Assembly (NCBI RefSeq): GCF_002831625.1
Contig: NZ_CP025116.1
Location: forward strand, 620,001-684,000
Length of the DNA: 64,000 nt
From: Nonlabens sp. MB-3u-79
Lineage (GTDB): Bacteria; Bacteroidota; Bacteroidia; Flavobacteriales; Flavobacteriaceae
Direction: 5' to 3'
Shown here piece by piece: positions 54,022 through 61,067 of the stretch (position 1 is its first letter; each line of letters begins with the position of its first letter). A program made the position numbers and the translations under genes. The notes under the pieces are model-generated. The model saw only the letters and a list, made by a program, of their open reading frames with translations, was not told the DNA's origin and did not search any database.

Positions 54022-55842
54022 TTAGTGATTCATTTCTTCTTCACCCTCTTGCATAGGTATATGTTGTGGAACATAATCTTGACCAGGAATAACATATTCC
54101 CCATCTTCATTCACTTTACTGTAGTCATAAGGCCATCTGTGAACAGTAGGAATAGGTCCATCCCAGTTCCCGTGTATGTGTTTATCACCTGTTGTCCACT
54201 CTAGCGTATTAGAGCTCCATGGGTTAGCAGGGGCTTTCTTACCGTAAAATATAGACTTAACAAAATTGTAGACAAAGAACAATTGAGCAAAAGCAGTTGC
54301 GATAGCAAAATAGGTAATCAATTTATTTGTATCAGCTAAATCGTCAAAGTACGGGAAGTTAGTATTAGTGTAGTAACGTCTTGGTAAACCAGCCATACCG
54401 ACAAAATGCATTGGGAAAAACACTCCGTACGCACCTATTGCAGTTAACCAGAAGTGTACATAACCCAAGTTCTTGTTCATCATGCGATTGAACATTTTTG
54501 GGAACCAATGATACACACCAGCAAATAAACCATATAATGCAGATATACCCATTACCAAGTGAAAGTGAGCTACCACAAAGTAAGTGTCATGTACGTTAAT
54601 ATCAAGTGTACTATCTCCTAAGATAATACCAGTAAGACCACCAGTAATGAAAGTAGAAACCAATCCTATAGAGAATAACATCCCGGGATTCATCTGTAAA
54701 TTACCTTTCCAGAGCGTGGTGATATAATTAAAGGCTTTTACCGCTGACGGTATAGCAATTAATAAAGTTGTAAATGTAAAGACTGATCCAAGGAATGGAT
54801 TCATCCCTGATATAAACATATGGTGACCCCATACGATAGTAGATAAGAATGCAATCGCAAGTATAGATGCAATCATCGCACGGTATCCAAAAATTGGCTT
54901 ACGCGAGTTGGTTGCTATCACCTCAGATGTAATTCCTAATGCGGGAAGTAGTACAATGTACACCTCTGGGTGACCTAAAAACCAAAATAAGTGTTCAAAA
55001 AGAACTGGAGAACCACCTTGATGTGCAAGTACCTCACCTTTAATATAAATGTCAGACAGGAAAAAAGAAGTTCCGAAACTTCTATCCATAATCAACAATA
55101 ATGCTGCTGCTAAAAGTACTGGGAAAGAAACAACTCCAATAATTGCCGTTACAAAAAACGCCCAAATCGTCAATGGTAGACGGGTCATAGACATCCCTTT
55201 AGTTCTCAAATTGATTACGGTAACAATATAATTCAACGAACCTAATAAGGAAGATGCGATAAAGATCGCCATAGAAACCAACCATAAGGTCATTCCTAGT
55301 CCAGAACCACCCATCGCTTCAGGAAGCGCACTTAATGGTGGGTAAATAGTCCATCCAGCAGCTGCAGGTCCTAATTCTACAAATAAGGAACCTATCATAA
55401 TGGTCGCTGATATAAAGAACAACCAATAAGATACCATATTAAGGAATCCAGATGCCATATCACGTGCACCAATTTGTAATGGAATCAAAAAGTTAGAGAA
55501 CGTTCCACTTAATCCTGCTGTTAATACAAAGAAGACCATGATCGTACCGTGTATAGTAACTAGCGCGAGATACATATTAGGATCCATTACCCCGTCAGGA
55601 GCCCACTTGCCTAATAAGGCTTGGAATACCATGCTAGGCTCTCCTGGATTTGCTAATTGCATCCTCATAAGTACCGACATAGCAATACCTATAGCTCCCA
55701 TAATAAGACCAGTAACAAGATATTGCTTAGCAATCATCTTATGATCTTGAGAGAATATATATTTAGTAACAAAGGTTTCTTTGTGATGGTGGTGTCCATC
55801 CTCATGTCCTTGATCTGCAGTAACAGCGATAGCTTGTCCCAT
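54022..55842 (-). CDS. coxA: Cytochrome c oxidase subunit I
   Basis: A 606-residue haem-copper oxidase subunit with about 12 helices. The N-terminus is histidine-rich (GHEDGHHHHKE). Ligand-bearing segments are present in order: HGTIMVFFV (haem a), GHPEVYIVLLPA (CuB His and cross-linked Tyr), HHMFISGM (CuB pair), HDTYFVVAHFHLVMG (haem a3/a), so it is an A-type oxidase that reduces O2 and pumps protons. It is the last gene of the ACIII/oxidase operon; its ATG lies four bases past the coxB stop. Confidence 0.95.
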   Translation of the reverse strand: MGQAIAVTADQGHEDGHHHHKETFVTKYIFSQDHKMIAKQYLVTGLIMGAIGIAMSVLMRMQLANPGEPSMVFQALLGKWAPDGVMDPNMYLALVTIHGTIMVFFVLTAGLSGTFSNFLIPLQIGARDMASGFLNMVSYWLFFISATIMIGSLFVELGPAAAGWTIYPPLSALPEAMGGSGLGMTLWLVSMAIFIASSLLGSLNYIVTVINLRTKGMSMTRLPLTIWAFFVTAIIGVVSFPVLLAAALLLIMDRSFGTSFFLSDIYIKGEVLAHQGGSPVLFEHLFWFLGHPEVYIVLLPALGITSEVIATNSRKPIFGYRAMIASILAIAFLSTIVWGHHMFISGMNPFLGSVFTFTTLLIAIPSAVKAFNYITTLWKGNLQMNPGMLFSIGLVSTFITGGLTGIILGDSTLDINVHDTYFVVAHFHLVMGISALYGLFAGVYHWFPKMFNRMMNKNLGYVHFWLTAIGAYGVFFPMHFVGMAGLPRRYYTNTNFPYFDDLADTNKLITYFAIATAFAQLFFVYNFVKSIFYGKKAPANPWSSNTLEWTTGDKHIHGNWDGPIPTVHRWPYDYSKVNEDGEYVIPGQDYVPQHIPMQEGEEEMNH

Positions 55843-55846
55843 AATT

Positions 55847-56923
55847 CTAATTTTCAGCGTTAGCTAAAGTTTTTTCAAAAGTTGTTTGTGTTTCTAACCA
55901 CGTATTGTAATCTTCTTCACTTTCCACTACGATTTTCATTTGCATGTTGTAGTGTGAAGCGCCACATATTTTATTACAGAGAAGATAGTATTCAAATTCA
56001 TATGGATCTAAAGCCATATCACCGTCAGCTACCAATTCTATGCTTTTCTGTCGTCGTATTTCATTAATCTTACGAACTTTTTTGGTCATAAATTCAGTTG
56101 ACTTATAATCTTCTGAAGTTACTGTAGGTGTGAACTTAAATTGAGTTACCATTCCTGGCACTACATTCATTTGAGCTCTAAAATGAGGCATGTATGCAGA
56201 GTGCAATACATCTTGACTTCTAAATTTAAAAATAACTGGACGATTTACAGGTAAGTGTAATTCTGCTCCTACTTGGTCATCCATACCGTCTTGATCTGTT
56301 GGGTCAATACCTAATACGTTTTGACCTTCAATAAAACGTACGTTGGCATCCCCTAAGGTATTGTCTGCACCGCTGTAACGCACTTTCCAGTTAAATTGGT
56401 AGGCATATACTTCAACAATTAACGGATCATCGTCTGTGTTAGCATCCATAAGATCATTCCAAGAGAACAATCCCCATAGAATTAAACCTGCTAAAACCAC
56501 AACTGGAATCGCTGTCCAAATAAATTCTAATCGATCATTATCAGCATAGAACAATGCCTTCTGGCCTTTTCTACCGTGGTACTTATAAGAAAACCAGTGC
56601 AGTAGACCTTGTGTCAACACCTGTACAATCATTATAACCACTGTAGTAAGTAATAGTAAGTCATCATACTCAGCTCCGTGCTTTGATGCCGCATCTGGTA
56701 AAAAATAATCACTGTAGCCTACAAAACAAGCGATCATTAATGCGTAAAATCCAATACCGAACAAAAGCATGTACAGACCCTGGCGTTTATTATCGCCATC
56801 ATTAGCCACTTCTACTGTGTCAGAATCTGGCTCCGGTGCTTTACCAAGAGATACAATCTTAGTTATTTGCCAAACTGAAATGGCAAAAAGAGCTGCTATA
56901 AATATGATTAGAAATGCTGTCAT
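55847..56923 (-). CDS. coxB: Cytochrome c oxidase subunit II
   Basis: A 358-residue subunit with several N-terminal helices (first at about 3-22, then 50-70, 90-115 and 133-150) and a periplasmic cupredoxin domain. The CuA motif CNKICGASHYNM carries both cysteines, the histidine and the methionine. The number of N-terminal helices exceeds the usual two. There is no fused cytochrome c; electrons presumably come from ActE or another monohaem carrier. It lies between actF (21 bases) and coxA. Confidence 0.93.
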   Translation of the reverse strand: MTAFLIIFIAALFAISVWQITKIVSLGKAPEPDSDTVEVANDGDNKRQGLYMLLFGIGFYALMIACFVGYSDYFLPDAASKHGAEYDDLLLLTTVVIMIVQVLTQGLLHWFSYKYHGRKGQKALFYADNDRLEFIWTAIPVVVLAGLILWGLFSWNDLMDANTDDDPLIVEVYAYQFNWKVRYSGADNTLGDANVRFIEGQNVLGIDPTDQDGMDDQVGAELHLPVNRPVIFKFRSQDVLHSAYMPHFRAQMNVVPGMVTQFKFTPTVTSEDYKSTEFMTKKVRKINEIRRQKSIELVADGDMALDPYEFEYYLLCNKICGASHYNMQMKIVVESEEDYNTWLETQTTFEKTLANAEN

Positions 56924-56944
56924 TACAGATGTATTCTATTGTTT

Positions 56945-58345
56945 TTAATAATGAAAATGTTTACTCTCTCCTAGAAAAGGATCCCCTTTTGGGATTAAAG
57001 GAGTTTTTGAAATCGTACGGAATATGTAGAATATAAATAATCCTGCAAAGAATAAGAACGAACCTATTTCAGGGAAACCTATAAACCAAGATTCACCTAC
57101 AGTTGCCGGCATCACCATCACATATATATCTAAATAATGGCCGATAATAATAAATAATCCTGCAGTAACCACAAACCAATTGACACGTTTGAAATCAGAA
57201 TTCATAAGTATCAATAATGGAAATAAGAAGTTGATAGCAACCATACCGAAGAAAAGTATGTTATAATCTTGAATACGAGTTACAAAATACGTTACTTCTT
57301 CTGGAATATTGGCGTACCAAATCAACATAAACTGTGAGAACCATAGGTACGTCCAGAAAATACTGATACCAAACATAAATTTAGCCAAATCATGAATATG
57401 AGAATCGTTGACAAACTCTAAATACCCTTTAGACTTTAAGAAAATAGTTACTAAGGCTATAGTCGTTATACCAGAGACAAACATACTAGCAAACACATAC
57501 CATCCGAACAAAGTAGAGAACCAGTGCGGGTCAAAACTCATGATCCAGTCCCATGACATGATAGATTCTGTTACGATGAAAAATACCAAGAACATAGCAC
57601 TGTGCTTAAATCCTTTTTTATACCAAGAGATGTCGCCATCCTTTGCTTCGTCTTGTTTTAGACCAAATCTTCTAATGTTCCATAGATACAAGTTCCATCC
57701 TACTATAAATGCACCTGCTCTAAACAACCAAAATGGCACATTTAAGTATCCTGTCTTAGCAGCAATAATTGCATCATAGTTTTCATTTCCTAAAACATCA
57801 ACTCCTTCTTCCATCCACACAAATATGTGATTGAAATGTAATCCAGAAAGCAGCAAGAGGATGAACATGATGATTCCACCAGGTAGTATATAACTACTAA
57901 TTCCTTCCATAACTCTAAAAAGTACAGGGGACCATCCGGCTTGTGAAACCTTTTGCAATGCAAGAAAAGCAAGTGATCCTAAACCAATCATAAAAAAGAA
58001 AAAGGCTGCGATATAAACCGCTGACCAAGGTCTGTTTTGTAGTTGGTGATACATATGCATTGCATGATCGTCGTCGTGACCACCTGCATGCGCATCATCT
58101 GTAGCGTGTTCTTCTGAGCTAGGAGCAGCTACATGACCTGCCTCCTTATGAGCATCCTCGGCTAAGCCGTGCTCATTTGATTCCATTCCATGTGCACCAC
58201 CATGAGCCGCAGCATCGTCATCGATCATCTGTTGAACTTCGGCTTGTGAACTTGGAACTGCCCAAAATCCCACTGCAGTAAACAGTGCTCCAACAACCAT
58301 CAGTGCGATTGCGAAAGTCTTTAATTTGCTAGTTACCTTATACAT
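56945..58345 (-). CDS. actF: Alternative complex III subunit ActF
   Basis: A 466-residue inner-membrane subunit with about ten helices. A histidine-rich N-terminal stretch (roughly residues 40-100, GGAHGMESNEHGLAED and similar) follows the first helix. The later FVVTAGLFIIIGHYLDIYVM and GDISWYKKGFKH segments fit the NrfD-like ActC/ActF family of quinol:cytochrome c oxidoreductase. ActF and ActC form the quinol-binding membrane core. It lies between actE and coxB. Confidence 0.88.
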   Translation of the reverse strand: MYKVTSKLKTFAIALMVVGALFTAVGFWAVPSSQAEVQQMIDDDAAAHGGAHGMESNEHGLAEDAHKEAGHVAAPSSEEHATDDAHAGGHDDDHAMHMYHQLQNRPWSAVYIAAFFFFMIGLGSLAFLALQKVSQAGWSPVLFRVMEGISSYILPGGIIMFILLLLSGLHFNHIFVWMEEGVDVLGNENYDAIIAAKTGYLNVPFWLFRAGAFIVGWNLYLWNIRRFGLKQDEAKDGDISWYKKGFKHSAMFLVFFIVTESIMSWDWIMSFDPHWFSTLFGWYVFASMFVSGITTIALVTIFLKSKGYLEFVNDSHIHDLAKFMFGISIFWTYLWFSQFMLIWYANIPEEVTYFVTRIQDYNILFFGMVAINFLFPLLILMNSDFKRVNWFVVTAGLFIIIGHYLDIYVMVMPATVGESWFIGFPEIGSFLFFAGLFIFYIFRTISKTPLIPKGDPFLGESKHFHY

Positions 58346-58365
58346 ATTACAATATCTTCTAGGGC

Positions 58366-59058
58366 TTAATGGCCTTCAGTTGTTGTGTGCATTTCTGTAG
58401 GGTGTTGATCACCTTCTTGACTATCTTCGATAATAAGATCAGAAACATTAATATCTTCATTTACTGTTACAAACTCTTGACGAGGCTGTCCTTTTAAATC
58501 TCTAGTCAGTGCATCTACATGTTGAGCAATTTGCCATCTTTCCTCAATAGAAGTCTGAGAGGCATAAGATCCCATATAATTGATCCCGTAATACATCACA
58601 TGATAGATAGAACCTTGTGAGATCTCGCGAGCGTCATAACTAGGAACACCGAGAATTTTTTCGGTAGTGGCTAAGTGACCTTTTCCATTCCCCTTGGTAC
58701 CATGACAAATTGCACAGTAAATATTATACAGTTCGGCTCCGATTTCTAGATTTGGCTCCGTGTAAGGGAGTGGGTTTTGTAAGTTCGCTTTCGCGGAAGC
58801 GTAACCCTCATTATTATCTTCATAATCGTACGGCAACCAACCACGAGAAACAGATCCTTTTACTGGTGACTGCGCTTCCACATTTCCAGGAAATATTTCA
58901 CCTTCTTGATAAGTCTCATATCCTACAGACTCATACATATTTGGAAAATATTGTACACTTCTATTTGAACCCTTCGCGACAGACTTATCATCTCCACCGC
59001 AGGATACAATAAGTAAAGTAGCTAAAGCAAAAAAGAACGTTTTTAATAATCTATTCAT
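58366..59058 (-). CDS. actE: Alternative complex III monohaem cytochrome c subunit ActE
   Basis: A 230-residue lipoprotein (lipobox LLIVSCGG, Cys near 20). The haem-binding motif CAICHGTKGNGKG is near 115, and the axial methionine is probably in MYYGINYMGSYAS near 155-168. It passes electrons from the ACIII iron-sulphur chain toward the oxidase. Residues ASAKA near 89-93 are encoded by an imperfect palindrome copy. The actD stop overlaps its ATG by one base. Confidence 0.92.
   Translation of the reverse strand: MNRLLKTFFFALATLLIVSCGGDDKSVAKGSNRSVQYFPNMYESVGYETYQEGEIFPGNVEAQSPVKGSVSRGWLPYDYEDNNEGYASAKANLQNPLPYTEPNLEIGAELYNIYCAICHGTKGNGKGHLATTEKILGVPSYDAREISQGSIYHVMYYGINYMGSYASQTSIEERWQIAQHVDALTRDLKGQPRQEFVTVNEDINVSDLIIEDSQEGDQHPTEMHTTTEGH
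58786..58801. repeat. Imperfect palindrome copy inside actE
   Basis: CGCTTTCGCGGAAGCG differs from the family sequence by one base (A to G) in the right arm and reads ASAKA in actE. Confidence 0.85.
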
Positions 59059-59591
59059 CAGTGTGCTTCTTTGTCAATTAATTTTATCTCTACAGCACCA
59101 GTCTCATAAAGAAACTTTGTAACTTCTTCTTCATCTGCTCCATGAGTATCTATTTCCATAAGAAAATGATCATCTGTAGTTCTTACATCAGGATTTTCTG
59201 CCTTTTTAAATGGCCACAGCCTGCTTCTCATATAAAAAGTAATAACCATTAAGTGGGCTGCAAAAAATACAGTCAATTCAAACATAATAGGCACAAAAGC
59301 CGGCATGTTTTCTAGATAAGAAAAACTAGGCTTTCCTCCAATGTCTTGCGGCCAGTCTTCTATCATAATGTAATTCATCATTGCCGTAGCAACACATAAA
59401 CCAACTATTCCATACAAGAAAGCGTTTATCGCCAGACGCGTATCTGCTATTCCCATAGCTTTTTCAAGTCCATGAACTGGAAAAGGTGTGAACACCTCTT
59501 CAATATGGTAATGCTTATCTCTAACCTGCTTTACTGCACTCAGTAAAACATCATCGTCAGTATATAAAGCGTGTATCATTTTTGTTGACAT
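59058..59591 (-). CDS. actD: Alternative complex III subunit ActD (DUF3341)
   Basis: A 177-residue membrane subunit with two helices (about 57-75 and 98-120). The N-terminal VFTPFPVHGLEKAMG and GKPSFSYLENMPAFVPIMFE-type segments (the second split here) match DUF3341/ActD. It contributes to the ACIII complex without cofactors. It overlaps actE by one base and lies 12 bases past the actC stop codon. Confidence 0.9.
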   Translation of the reverse strand: MSTKMIHALYTDDDVLLSAVKQVRDKHYHIEEVFTPFPVHGLEKAMGIADTRLAINAFLYGIVGLCVATAMMNYIMIEDWPQDIGGKPSFSYLENMPAFVPIMFELTVFFAAHLMVITFYMRSRLWPFKKAENPDVRTTDDHFLMEIDTHGADEEEVTKFLYETGAVEIKLIDKEAH

Positions 59592-59603
59592 AATATCTTA
59601 GTT

Positions 59604-61040
59604 CTACTCGCCAGGATTTGCGATAGGAGCTTCTGGAGAAGCACCTTCATTAGACGTCATTTTATTTTCTCTTAATTTCTTGTACTTACTACCACTAACT
59701 TTTAAGATAGATTTCACCTCTGCTTGAGCGATAACTGGGAAAGTTCTGGAGTACAATAAAAAGAGTACAAAGAAGAAACCTATAGTACCAATAAAGATAC
59801 CTATATCTACAAAAGTTGGGGAAAACATAGTCCAAGAAGATGGAAGGTAGTCCCTGTGCAGTGATGTTACAATAATCACAAAACGCTCAAACCACATTCC
59901 TATATTTACTACAATAGAGATCGCAAAGGAGAACATGATACTCGTTCTTAATTTCTTGAACCACATAAACTGCGGTGAAATTACATTACAGGTCATCATG
60001 GACCAATAGGCCCACCAATAGGGTCCAGTAGCTCTATTCAAGAAGGCATACTGCTCGTATTCAACACCAGAATACCAAGCCACAAATAACTCTGTGATAT
60101 AAGCAACACCTACAATAGAACCCGTAATCATGATAACGATGTTCATCAACTCGATGTGTTGTATCGTGATATAGTTTTCAAGACTCACTACTTTTCTCAT
60201 AATGATAAGCAAGGTGTTTACCATCGCAAATCCAGAAAAAACAGCTCCTGCAACAAAGTATGGAGGAAAAATAGTCGTGTGCCAACCTGGTATTACAGAA
60301 GTTGCAAAGTCAAAAGATACAATCGTATGAACCGAAAGTACTAATGGTGTTGCGAGTCCTGCAAGTACAAGAGATACTTCTTCAAAACGTTGCCAGTCTT
60401 TTGCGCGACCTGACCAACCGAAAGAAAGAATCCCGTAGATCTTTTTATTAAAAGGAGTAATTGCTCTATCTCTGATCATTGCAAAATCAGGCAATAAACC
60501 AGTCCACCAGAATACTAAGGATACCGATAGATAAGTGGAAATTGCAAATACATCCCATAGAAGCGGTGAGTTAAAGTTTACCCACAAAGAACCAAATTGG
60601 TTAGGAATAGGAAGTACCCAATAAGCTAACCATGGTCGACCCATGTGAATAATAGGAAATAAACCTGCTTGAATTACAGAGAAAATAGTCATCGCCTCTG
60701 CAGAGCGGTTGATCGCCATTCTCCATTTCTGACGGAATAATAATAGTACTGCAGAAATAAGTGTTCCTGCGTGACCTATACCTACCCACCATACGAAGTT
60801 AGTAATATCCCAAGCCCAACCAATGGTCTTGTTCAATCCCCAAACACCGATACCGGTTGATATTGTATAAGTAATACATCCTATTCCATAAAGAAAGGCA
60901 ATGAGAGCGATTGTAAAAACAATCCACCACTGCTTATTTGCTTCACCTTCTACAGGCGCTGCAATGTCTCTTGTTACATCAGAATATGTCTTATCTCCTG
61001 TAACGAGAGGTCTTCTTATGGACGCTTCATAATGAGCCAT
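59604..61040 (-). CDS. actC: Alternative complex III NrfD-like subunit ActC
   Basis: A 478-residue membrane protein with about ten helices, from the NrfD/PsrC family. GIGCITYTISTGIGVWGLN, IGHAGTLISAVLLLFRQKW and MFSPTFVDIGIFIGTIGFFF (quoted in parts) are typical ActC helices. It binds the quinol and passes electrons to the ActB iron-sulphur centres. It is 27 bases past actB and directly followed by actD. Confidence 0.92.
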   Translation of the reverse strand: MAHYEASIRRPLVTGDKTYSDVTRDIAAPVEGEANKQWWIVFTIALIAFLYGIGCITYTISTGIGVWGLNKTIGWAWDITNFVWWVGIGHAGTLISAVLLLFRQKWRMAINRSAEAMTIFSVIQAGLFPIIHMGRPWLAYWVLPIPNQFGSLWVNFNSPLLWDVFAISTYLSVSLVFWWTGLLPDFAMIRDRAITPFNKKIYGILSFGWSGRAKDWQRFEEVSLVLAGLATPLVLSVHTIVSFDFATSVIPGWHTTIFPPYFVAGAVFSGFAMVNTLLIIMRKVVSLENYITIQHIELMNIVIMITGSIVGVAYITELFVAWYSGVEYEQYAFLNRATGPYWWAYWSMMTCNVISPQFMWFKKLRTSIMFSFAISIVVNIGMWFERFVIIVTSLHRDYLPSSWTMFSPTFVDIGIFIGTIGFFFVLFLLYSRTFPVIAQAEVKSILKVSGSKYKKLRENKMTSNEGASPEAPIANPGE

Positions 61041-61067
61041 AATGTCTTGATTAGTTTTCCTAGTTAA

